Shown here piece by piece: positions 28,001 through 40,000 of a stretch of 64,000 nt of DNA; the stretch's first letter is position 1; every line of letters starts with the position of its first letter. Both the position numbers and the translations under genes were made by a program. Source of the DNA: Cliona cf. orientalis (lineage: Eukaryota; Porifera; Demospongiae; Clionaida; Clionaidae); NCBI GenBank assembly GCA_963930775.1, contig OZ005695.1:6820001-6884000 (forward strand), given 5' to 3'. The notes under the pieces were generated by a model that was not told the origin of the DNA, ran no database searches, and saw only the letters and a list, made by a program, of their open reading frames with translations.

Positions 28001-31000
28001 CAATGTACCTATTATCATGTTTAATAAGGCAGTTATATCTGCACTGGGCATATATACCTTGGTATGTTAGGCATGTTGCTGCACAGTGTTGCCTCGCAAT
28101 CGATTATGTGCATCCATGGTAGCCGTACCAGTGGGATATAAATCATGTACACTTGGGATGCATGGCATTCATTGCACTTAGCCCTCAGGCTGCTTGTGTC
28201 CTCATGTTTCACCATAACATGTCTCTCATGCCTGTGATAATGTAATATGAAAGATTGAATGTATCTCTAAAAAATTTTATGATACTAGTGAGAATTTCCT
28301 GCTATAGCAATACATGATAATCTTGATTATCTTCTTTCTCTCTGTAGCCATCTGCATGGAAATTTGTTGGCCTTCTTATTGGATTGTGTGTTGTGGGTAA
28401 GATTATAATAATAATTTTGACAGTATGTTTTAATTGCCATAGGCTGAGTACATAACACACTTTCAATCACACCTTTCTCTCAGACGACCCTTACCATTTA
28501 ACATAGGAGGGTTGGGATGGACAGACAAACAAAGATCACTAAATGATTGCAGTAATCCTCCGCCTATATACGCTTTGCGGCGAGGATTAATTAGCTCATA
28601 ACCAGAACTCTATAGAGTGCATACCCCACACACTGCATCTGCATCCTGCAGTGCATTGACAGATTCATTATTCTTATGAGTCACTCAGATACCTACAGAT
28701 ATCAAGATCTGGCCATTTTTGTGCTGATGAAAATAACAACAGATGGACACACCAATTACCTTACCCGGGAGAGAAGGAACACGTGTGCGCGCAGTTTATT
28801 GTCGAAAATACGCAGTTTTTATGCCAAATTTCGCGCGTATTACCGCACGGTACCGCCCCAAACCGTTTATTTCCGGTGCGATCGAAAACAAAGTTAAGAA
28901 AGGAGCGCTTCAATTCTGTGCGCGTTCGAACCTTCGGCTGCTAAGCTTCAACGACCCTGAGTATCGCCTGCTACAAGCTTGTTTCAACATCGAAACGCCA
29001 TCGTCGTTAATTCTTGAACCGCTTGCACCCGCGCGTTTGGGCGTGACCGGACGTTGAACGATCAGTATTTCACATATATCCGTGTTGTACCCACCAACGC
29101 TCGCACTAACCGCGTATTTGTGTGGTCCTTTTCACCCGGGTACGTACCCCCTTGCTGCACATGTGGGCGTAATGATACTCTCAACTTGAGACATGCTCTT
29201 AGTTTAAAGGCTGAGGTATAATTATACAGTGAACACAACCATGCCTTAGTGATCCAATGAAGACATTGAAGAGGATAAAAATCCAAAATGACAGATAAAT
29301 ACCGTAAAGTCTGGTTAATAAGCGCACATGCTTATTAAGTGCATATTTTTTAATAAGTGCATGCTTCCTCCTGTTGTTAAGTATCGTCTAATTATAATGA
29401 GCCCATGCGCCCAATAAAGGTGACAGTAATATTCACCGTTCGATCATGAGTGTTCCATGCTCTACATGGCTAGAACTAATTTACTAACCTATTTTCAGAT
29501 AGACAGCTACACAAGATCAGCTATACTCAACGCTGCGATGTTCCACTGAGACGGGTTTGGACTCTTGACCTTGACTTCGAAGCAGCGAGTCTTGCCAAAG
29601 AAGTCGGCTATTTTTCCACAGTTTTCTTCCAGCGATGGCTTCTGATCATACTCTTATGAACTATTTCAGAGCTTATTCCAAGAATCGCTGTGTTCATAAC
29701 TTGCTATCTTTGTCATTGAGCGCTTGAACGTGCTGGCAGTGGGCGGGGCCAAAATGTCACTCTCTATTAAGCGCACATCGTCTAATAGGCGCATGTTTCC
29801 TTACCACCGAGAGTGATAAGCGCATGCGCTTATTAACCAGACTTTACGGTAAATGAAGAGAGACCTAGCAGGGATCTTAGTTTGATTGATAAATCAACTG
29901 CCGTGCATGTTTGTGGCACCATTGCTAAAACCACCGATTAGACTTCTTCAATGCATTTGGTTGCTAGCTATAGATTCACTGTGATACGATTTGTATACAT
30001 ATCTACATACAGTCATATCCCCTATGCATGCATGTGGGCATTAAAGTACTCTCAACTGGAGCCATGCTCTTAGTTTAAAGGCTGAGGTATAATAATTATT
30101 ATAGTGAACATAACCATGCCTTAGTGATCCAATGAATACATTGAAGAGGGTAAGAAATAGATAAATGATTCAAAAAGAGACCTAGCAGGGATCTTAGTTT
30201 GAACATAAATCAACTGCCATGCATGTTTGGCACCATTGCTAAAACCACAGATTAGACATCTTCAATGCATTCGGTTGCCAGCTATAGGTTCAGGATTTGT
30301 ACCTACATACGGTCATATTCCCTGTCCACAGGTATCTTTATGACCTAGTTATCATATAGCCATCAATTATTAATCTTCATACTGCCATCAAAGAAGTGCT
30401 GTCCTCAATTACACAACGGCAGCTGCACTATTGAAGTCTGTACTATTCAAATGAATGTGATATAGCTATAATATTATACGTTTTTTCATTCAATTCATTT
30501 TATAGCATGGGGTCTCTACCTAGCTGTATATGTCTTGGTTGGAATAGTCCTTGGAGGATTTATTATCTTTCTTCGTTTCTCCCTGACAAGAGATTACATC
30601 ATCAACACTGCTATAATACTTATGTAAGTTTTATCTTTTTATGATAATTAGTTTAGGAATGTAATAATAATATTATTACGTTTGTATATAGAATACCATT
30701 GGTTTGGGCTGAAGTTATACTCTGGGGTCAGTTCCTTCTGTGCAAGTTTGCTTTCATTGCTGACAAGGATGGTAAATTTGTCTCCATTACTAACAGGTAT
30801 CATACATGTATAAAATTATTATTATCAATAATATAGTTACAATGATAAAAATTGTTACTAATGCAATAGTGTATACCGTATAGCCGGAAATATTGGTGGG
30901 AATTAAATTTGGCGGTTGAGCCCAAAATCGCTATTGCAAGAATATTGGCGGATTTAAATTTGGCGGTTCGGTATGGGATCGCTATATGTATATACAGTGG

Positions 31001-34000
31001 ACTCTCTATTAACGGACACTCCCAATAACGGACCTCTACCAAATAACGGACACTGCTATATGTACCAACCGACATCTCCATATGTTTAATACAGTAGCAA
31101 CACCTGAATAGCGGACAACCTCCGAATTCCGGATAACGGACACAGCAGCTTGCACGAAGTAATACAGTACTATGCAAAAAACGTTCCAACTAGCGGACGT
31201 CGGTGGGTGTGGCTAACCCCGCCCACGACCGTCTTACATGCAATTCATGGCATTATTAACAATCTGTACAAAAATAATAAGACGGCAATACATGTAGACA
31301 CTAAAAAACGGTAGTACTTTGTCTAGCAACAGCCACTGCTTTACTTGCTCAAATGGCAAGTAGCTAGCCATTCGTCCACCATGACACAATTGACACTCGT
31401 CTAGTAGATCACTTCCTTGAAACAGACTGAATAGTGCAATACATTGTCATGAAAACACTTGAGTATGTCACGAATTTCTTAATAACAATGAACTATTGGC
31501 TATAAAATTAATATTAGATGAAGTGGGAGGTGACTAAGGTAAAACACCCCAATAAAGGACATACCCTGAATAAAGGACAGAAGCCTATGTACCAAGGTGT
31601 CCGTTATTCGGAGAGTCCACTGTATGCGCGTGGGAAATTTTGGCGGATTTTAATTTGGTGTTTGTAATATAGACCACCAAACTGCCAAATTTAATTCCCC
31701 GCCAAATTTTCCAGCTATACGGTACATGAAAAAATTCGCCAAGCCCAGCTACCCTTGTATTGCAGAAAAAATTTTTGCCAATGTACATGACATTGTGGTA
31801 AAGTTTGCCATATCCAATATGCAATATTTAACCCGGATAAAACATTTGTGCGATAAAATTTTCGCCAATGAGAGTGGGGTGGCAAAATTGGCGATTTTCT
31901 CTTGGTGAAATTTTTTCAGTATAATAATTATGGTGTGTAGCACTATCGTGCAAAACCCTCAGCATATTATTACATGATCAATTGTCAGCAATTATTGCTG
32001 AAATGAGGAGGAATATGAAATGGAGGCAGATCGAATGGTGGTAGATTGCACAGCTCCGTTTTTTTTTAATCGAATTAACACTCTGTCTTTTAGTCATTCT
32101 ATCTTCTTTGTATCCCTGGAGGTTTGTATATATCCTAAAGAGAGCAATATTAACTCTTGATATCTTTATTGTCTTTGGGTATGAGTGTGCCTATAAAATA
32201 TTACGTGTATCCATAGGTGGCAGAACAGGAGGAGCAGGGGGGCATTTCCCCCCCCCCCCCCCCCCCCCCCAAAAATCCAAACCTAGTCACATCACAAAGT
32301 AGCTACTTGATGACAAATGCATCAAACCTACAAAAGCTTCCTAGAATAGCTTCAAGAATCAATCACAGTGCACGTTTTCCATCATTTCTTGATTTCTGAC
32401 AGTAGCAGCACCACCAATTGCCATGTGTGACCTTTGAACTTCAATCAAAAGGGCGTATCCTAAACATTTTGCACACACAATTGTTAATATTTGCCCCGGT
32501 CCCCCAAACAAAATTTCCTTTTGCCGCCTCTGGTGTCTGACCTGTTTACAATAGGCCTCTATAGCATGGAAGCCTGCTTAGTTTAAGCTGGCATCGTACA
32601 AACGCGCTAAACTGCTTTACAATTCGCTTTCTAAATCTATTTGTAAACTACGTCCGGGGGGGGGGGGGGGGGGGGGGTGATTTGAAATTGGTTTATAGGA
32701 TTTGTCGTTATACAAACCCATGTGTAAATGCTCTAGGCTGGCTTAAGGCACTTACATAAACTATATGTGACCGGATTTGGGAAAACCCTCCGTATGGGAT
32801 CCGCGCGCGATTCGCGCAATGCGCATTTTTAGTAGCGTAAACGACCGATTATCGGCATGTACCAATTATCGGCACGGCACTTTTCGATTATCGGCACCTC
32901 CGTGAACGGACGATAAACGGAGAATCTACGTAAGTCCACGGAACCTTCGCGCGCTACAGCCACGCTTCTTCACTGGTTGAGAGATTGACTTTTGTTTCTC
33001 TTTCTATCGGACTTCTTAAAGGTTAGCCGTGGTATAAACAACAAAAATATACATTAAAGTTATTCATTTTACCTATTTTGATGCTAACAGGTAACGATTC
33101 GTGTCGTTTAGAGTGTGATGCCACCTCGAGCGAGAAAGAGAGGAAGGCCTCGTTCTCGATCAGCACCTGCCCTACTTAGAAGCCCCAAGAAAGTCAAGAA
33201 ACGTAAGCAGTGGTCTGAGGAGTCGATGATAGCCGCTATTGATGCCGTGAAAGACGGCACCATGGGTGTTCTTCGTGCTGCTAAACAATACGGTGTACCA
33301 CGACAGACTCTTGGTGATCGAGTGAATGGTAAAGTTATTCATGGCACGAACCCAGGACCAAAACCTTTTCTAACAACTGTAGAAGAGAAGGAATTGTCGA
33401 GCTTTTTAGTAGACGTTGCTAAAGCTGGCTATGGGAAGACTAGGAAACAGATTATGGGTTTGGCGGAATCTGTTGCACGTGATAAGGGGCGAATGACAGG
33501 AAAGAAGAAGATTTCTGATGGGTGGTTCAGGAGATTTATGAAAAGGCAGCCACAGCTCTCCTTGCGCAAAGGAGATCCAACGGCCAATGTGAGAATGGAC
33601 TGCCTGACTAAAGAGACAATGGACAAGTACTTTGATTTGCTGAAAGACACACTGATCGAGAATGATCTGATGGAGTCTCCCAACCGAATCTATAATGTCG
33701 ACGAAACTGGAATGCCATTAAACCATAGTGCACCGAAGATCGTAACTGGCAGAGGACACAAGAAAGTCAGGTACAGAACATCGGGTAACAAAAGCCAGAT
33801 AACAGTAATTGGCTGTGTGAGTGCCACGGGCCATGCCATTCCTCCTTTTGTGATATTTGATTCCAAGAGTCTTAATATGGAGTGGAGAGAGGGTGAAGTT
33901 CCCGGTACTTCCTATGGCTTAAGCAATAAGGGTTGGGTGGATACGGAATTATTCAGAGGCTGGCTTACTGACCATTTCCTTGAGCATGCAGTTGGTGTTC

Positions 34001-37000
34001 GACCACTACTAGTCCTACTGGATGGCCACAGCTCCCATTTCCAGCCCGACCTGATACGCTTTGCAAGGGAGCATGACATCATTTTGTTTTGCCTTCCTCC
34101 CCACACAACCCATGAGAGTCAGCCTCTTGACGCCAGTGTTTTCAAGCCATTAAAGCAGAACTGGCAGGATGCCTGCCATGATTATGTTCAAACCCATCCT
34201 GGTAAAGCTGTTACAAAATATCAATTCTCTAAGCTCTTACACAAAGCGTGGGACAAGACCATGACACCAACAGTCATCTGTGCCGGTTTCAGACGATGTG
34301 GTGTGTATCCATTTAATCCACAAGCCATTGATTGTAGCATCAGCACTGACAATCCGGAAGCTACTCTAACACGACCCAGTGACCAGCAACCTGAAAAAGA
34401 GAATGACCTCATGGAGAATGGAGACGAAAACACAGTCACAGAATTTTCAGTTGAACAAGAGGAGCGTTTCCGGGAAAGGTTTGAAGAAGGATATGATCTC
34501 ATAGATCCGGAGTATCTTCGCTGGCTTGAGATTAATCATCCCGATAGCATTCCAGCCGACAGACACATGCTTGTCCTTGCTCCCGAGTCATCTGCAGATG
34601 TCAGTGAAGACAATCCTACTCTGACCGATGTATTCTCCTTTGTGCAGCCGTCGTCACCAATTCCTACAACTGAATGTGCCACACCCTCCAACTCTCCCTC
34701 CATTGACTCTTCTACCCTCCATGCATCGTCAGCTACAAAACCAGGTGTTACTAATCCTTCTCATGGATCAACTACAGAGTCGGTTAAAACTCCTCCCACT
34801 CTTGAGTCCACCCCTCGTGCATCAACTACAGAGTCGGTTAAAACTCCTCCCACTCTTGAGTCCACCCCTCGTGCATCAACTACAGAGTCACTTAAAACTC
34901 CTCCCACTCTTGAGTCCACCCCTCGTGCATCAACTACAGAGTCACTTAAAACTCATCCCACTCTTGAGTCCACCCCTCGTGCATGTCACTTAAAACTCCT
35001 CCCACTCTTGAGTCCACCCCTCGTGCATCAACTACAGAATCACTTAAAACTCCTCCCACTCTTGAGTCCACCCCTCGTGCATCAACTACAGAATCAGTTA
35101 AAACTCCTCCCACACTTGAGTCCACCCCTCGTACATCAACTAAGGAGTCCATTAAGACTCCTCCTAATAATTCTCCCACTCTCAGTTCATGCACCAAGAC
35201 ACCCGTAACGACTCCTGGATCTGTACCCTCATCTGTGGGAACAAGTTCTGGCGAATCTGACTCTGAACTAAGGTATATATCAAAGTATCTAGTGCAAGTT
35301 ATATCAAATGCTACTCCCAAAAGCAGTGCTTCAACTGCTAAACGGGTATCTGGAGCTAGGGTGCTTACCAGTGCGAAATGTGCTGCCATCTTAGAGGAAC
35401 GGGAGCAAAAGAAGAAGAAAGAGATAGAAGAAAAGGAGAAGCGAAAAGTGGAAAGGGAACAGAAGAAAAAAGAAAAGGAAGATGCTGCAAAGAAGAAAGC
35501 TGAAGAACGAGCTAGAAAGGCCGAAGAGGCTGCTAAAAAACGGGAAAGTAGAGCTAAGAAGAGAACAATGCCGGCATCAGCTGCCAGTAGCCAAGCAAAG
35601 AAGCGAAAAGAGTCAGCAGCAGCGGCAGGTACTTCGGCTACAACTGATCCACGTGCCTCAACAAGCTCCTCTGATCCTGGTACTTCTACAAGCACAAGGT
35701 CTAGGAATTCCTCACGCTCGTCGGCGGCAGCAGCACACTCTGGCACAAGTGAGGACGATACAACTATTAACTCCAATGTATGCTGTGTTTGCTATCGCAC
35801 ATTCGAGGAAGATCAGCTGGAGGGAAATGGACTGGAATGGGTGCAATGTGTTTGTGGGAGGTGGCTACATGAAGAGTGCATATGTGATATAGATGTAGAT
35901 GATCAAGGTAGAGAGCTATTTTGTCCTTTTTGTGCAGTTTAATGTTATTATTGTGTATAACGTAACTTGTATTAGCCCTTAAAAAATTCATATCTCAAGA
36001 ATGATATGGTATTTTCAAAATAATTTTATGCAACAAAGACAGGAAGGTGCTGGGGCATCTTCATGATTTTTGATAGATTTTTGTGAGGTTCAGGGTCGTC
36101 AGCGCAACAAGTTTTTTCCGCGACTGCCGATAATCGATGTTCTAAGGTCAACGTACTGCCGATAATGCGTACATGCTGCCGATAATTGATCTCCGTGCCA
36201 GGATGGTCGTAGCAGTCGCGCCGATCGGGACAAAACGAAAGTCTCTTTGAAAGTAAGTACGATTGTAGAGGTCATCAAGGCAACCCTAGCAGTACAAGTT
36301 CGGTTTCCAGGAAGCGTTCCTAGGCGGGGCTGTAAATCGGGGAAGTATAGGTGCCGATAATTGATCGTTTACGCTAGCTCAGGTTGAAATTTGTCAAAGT
36401 CCAGATTTTGTATACATGTCAAACAACCCTTCTTCTAACTGTTGCCGTCTTCTACGGAGGCTAGTCATGCTATACGAAGGCGAAATAAGCCTTCATTTTG
36501 ACCCACCTAGTCAGCACAGCCACCGTACACGGAGCCCGTTGCTATGGGCGGTAATTAGAATTCTCTACCTAGATACAGCTAGATTCATCGAACTACTGTA
36601 CGTTCGCTCACCTTTTTAGCTTCTTGGGCATCTAAGAACAATCGGCTGTCGTTGTCAACAACGAAATTCAACTCTTGCTCGATCTTTACGTTCATTTCGA
36701 ACGGCTCCGCCCAGGTCTATTTAATTGATTTCCGGGTCACGCGTAGTATGCGGAAACGCCATATGCGTGCATAACAACGCCTTTAGACCGTAATTTCTCG
36801 ATTATGGGGGGGTGTGGCGCGATCGCAAACAAAGCGCTGTATCTCCACAACGAAGCGCGCGATCGGCCTAAGACTTGAACGCGGGTTAGCTCTATGATAG
36901 AGCTTATCAACCATGCATCAAACTCAATTTTCTGAAAAAATCCCATACGGAGGGTTTCCCGAATCCGGTCACATATGTAGATTAAGGCCCTACCTGTAAA

Positions 37001-40000
37001 TGCGATTAAAGTGCTTAAAGTTTAGTCATAACCAGCTTGTACGTGTAAACATGGCTATATGTACATAGCTACTTCGCTACTTCTAAATCTCTGCAGTGAG
37101 TATGATGATAATAAAATTATGATGATGGGCAACTATTAAAACTTTTATAGGAATCTCTTCAACTGGTTTGCTCTGATACTGTTCTTCTACAATGGCTTGG
37201 CTGGACTTGTTAAGGGAATTATTAGAATTGTCTATTCTGCTGCAATTGGATTACTCCTTATCTTTCGGCTTGACTACGTTGTATTTGCACAATACTTTGC
37301 CTTCCTTGATAAAGGTACTGTCATTACCAACTTCTAGCTAGTACTCGATATCAATACCAATATCATAATATGGCATAATAACACAGGTCATAGAGCATTT
37401 CTTGGTTTCTTCTACTTGGACTATGCATACAACAATCCTGTGATGCATGTCTTCATCAAGGTACTCAAGGAGAGTTTGTATGACAGTCCCAATATATTGA
37501 TGGAGAGTATTGCTTATGGGAAAAAGGAGCCGTCTCTTGAAAGTAGTATCCAGACAAGCAGTGAGTTCAATGAAATATATTATTAATTTGTTTTACTTAA
37601 ACCATGCACAATAATAACTTTCAAAACTTTATCACCAAAAGTTTAGTCAGGGTTCATACAGGGGGGCCTAGGGAGGGAGGGGGGAGAGGGTTGGGTGGGC
37701 TGGAATTCTTCCCCTTTCTGGCCCTCCCCAATCCCTCAAAAACTTGAATTTGTTTAGTGTCTTTTTTCCTTACGGACATTAAATTTGATGCCATAATAAA
37801 TGTGACCGTCCATGAGAAAACCATGCATAATGCGCTGGATATCAATCTGAGATGCAGGCCAAAATAGTTAGCTATGGTGGTAACTATCGATTTTCACATT
37901 TTGGTATAGATCGATAGAGGGATCATTCCTCTACACAAAAATCTGCTTCGTAGCTTCTAGAACGCTATACTTACCGAGTTATGGCTCGAAGAAGTTGGCC
38001 ATGTAGCTAACATTGACCATCCATGATACGGAGCCGTTGCCATAGTTGCAGGTAGGCAAGCATGGCAGCTGCACACAAGAAAGTCTCCAGCCACTTCTTT
38101 CTTCGATTTTGTGTACTAACGATCTTTAGAAACGCTTGTCTTCTTGTTCTTTTCCATCGAAATGTTGGCTGCTGCTCTCGTTCGAGCATTTTGGCAGCCA
38201 GCTAGCTCATTGACTTGGTGGGCGGAGCCGCATATTTACCATAAATGGCGAGTATACGGACTTCCGCATGCAACGTACGTACAGTGCTTCAAGGCAAGAG
38301 AGCAAATTTTTTGATTTTGAGCTTAAATGGTTGTAAAGATGGTTCTGTTTAATATTATCCAATGAAATCTGGTTTACACTTTCTACAACCATATTGAAAT
38401 TTACAGCTGGATTTATGGGATGTAATTTTGATTAGTTTCGCTTCAATGGCTTCACAAGCGGTTACACTTTGAGAAATACTTTTGGCATAGAAAAAGCTTA
38501 TTATTTTGAGTTAAGAAACTGCACTTTTTCCTCTGATGTGGCACCATATGAAGTTACTTGGACACAAATTTGAAGGCTAAGGGAAGTATGGTTTGTCGGA
38601 TATCATTAAAAATGTCATTTCAGAGTGTCAAAAACTTTTGGCATTTTATTTGAAAAGTACTTTGAGTTAAGAAAATCCACTTGAGTATCTCAATGTACAG
38701 TGCTACACAGCAAGAGAGTAGATTTTTACCACTGTATGGTTTTTGCAGTGTTTTGTGGTTAATCTTGCATGTATTTAGATTTGATTTAATACCCAGCTAG
38801 GTCAATGGACGGACTATCTACATATGCAGCGGAATGTTGATATCACCTTCTATATGGCTTCAGCATGCAAAAATAGCCAAAAATTTCCAATTTTTATGTT
38901 AGGCACATTTCACGAGATTGGATTATAGTTAAGAATCCAGATTTGAGATGAAGATAAATACCAACTAGATGCATCTTTGTGCCAAATAAGAAGTCTTAAC
39001 TACAAAGGGTGACGGAGATATTGACCAAAATAGCCTAAAATATGGTCTATTTATGTTAGGCACAAATCTTGCATGAAAGTGTTAGTTAAGAGTCAATATT
39101 GTGCTCAATGCATCCTTATGCATTAATAATTCTGGTGTATATGTGGAACTGCGAATGTTTTGCAGGAAACGCCCAATCCGGAAGCAAAAGTTTCCACCGA
39201 GTGCTCGAGACAGATTGGAGTCCGCCTTGATGACGTAGTACCCAACGCACGTGTACAATAGTGACGTTTTTATTGACCACGCCCACTGGCGATCTAAGAA
39301 CGAGAAGGCAGCGAGAACAGAGTTGTTATCGTTGAACACGTGGAGCGCTTCGCTTCTAAGGCGTCGAAGCGAGGTAAGATAGTAACGATAAGCAGCCCAA
39401 AAGCCTTTTTAATGCTCCGAAGTTTTTTTATGGGGTTGACAGTCACTGCCTTGCTAGGCGGTCCAATTGTCGCTCGTGTTAGCTATGTACAGTAATACTA
39501 TGTAGAAGTAGACATACCAGAGCGATTCTCTACCTTCAGAAACTTACCTCATCTTGTCTATAGCCTTCGATCTTACGATTTTTGATAGTTTGTATTGCTA
39601 TGTATTGTGCACGTGATACCAGACCAACGTCATTATTCGTCATAGCTTCTGTTACTGAGCGGTCTTTGTTTGACGCTTTGCACACTAATACTGCTGCTAA
39701 AAGTGATATTTCTATTTATTATAGGTAATAATAAGTGTGCATGCAAAGTTAGAAAAAAATCTACTCTTTTGCTGTGTAGCACTGTACTTGTATTAGAGTT
39801 TCAGATTCCCAAATTTGAAGATTCAACTCCAAAGTACTCCTGAGATATTGCCACTTTTGTCCACGATTTGTAAAAAAATGGCTCAAAAACTGCCTGAACT
39901 TGTGCGGCTTCTCTATTAGCTATATATGGGGATAATGAGTTGTGCAAAAAGACAATAAAAGTGATTTTTATGATATCTGTAGATGTTATTAAGCACAGTG

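Larger units (their letters stand above)
28397..30505 (+). other. Intron 13 of STRA6-like gene 1
   Basis: It contains a family Y repeat (28486-28593), GC-rich sequence at 28790-29060, MITE I (29300-29851) and a duplication of about 330 bp: 29160-29300 plus 29852-30000 recurs at about 30035-30330. No gene motif was recognised in the reading frames. Confidence 0.65.
32835..36374 (+). mobile_element. Autonomous-type pogo-like (Tc1/mariner superfamily) transposon
   Basis: The 3540-bp element has about 23-bp inverted termini starting gcgtaaacgac and ending gatcgtttacgc, with TA on each side and a single TA in the uninterrupted MITE H copy. Just inside both ends the word tgccgataatt (or its complement) occurs several times, likely transposase-binding repeats. 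It encodes one transposase on the plus strand. Confidence 0.93.
32767..36972. mobile_element. MITE H copy 2, split by pogo-like transposon
   Basis: Termini are gtgaccggatttgggaaaac and gggtttcccgaatccggtcac, flanked by ATAT. Without the inserted element its length is about 664 bp, matching MITE H at 21435-22109 (675 bp). The two halves align with that copy on either side of the TA at 32833 / 36375. Confidence 0.9.
30797..37150 (+). other. Intron 15 of STRA6-like gene 1, with nested transposons
   Basis: From left: MITE J (30874-31724) with MITE K inside it, a small inverted repeat (31727-31920), a 23-base C run (32248-32270), a 22-base G run (32656-32677), and MITE H copy 2 (32767-36972) interrupted by a pogo-like transposon. 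Reading frames at 32108-32300 do not fit the exon phases. Confidence 0.8.

Noticed and set aside
32094-32300. Possible extra STRA6-like exon (YPWRFVYILKRAILTL)
   Set aside because: Exon 15 joins exon 16 in phase with a family motif across the junction, and this segment fits neither phase nor family sequence.
34768-35135. CRISPR-like array
   Set aside because: The 54-bp units are directly adjacent without spacers, lie in a coding sequence and in an animal transposon.
34946-35776. Long minus-strand reading frame opposite the transposase
   Set aside because: It is the antisense of the 54-bp repeats and the Lys/Glu-rich coil; it has no domain and its composition is explained by the plus-strand gene.
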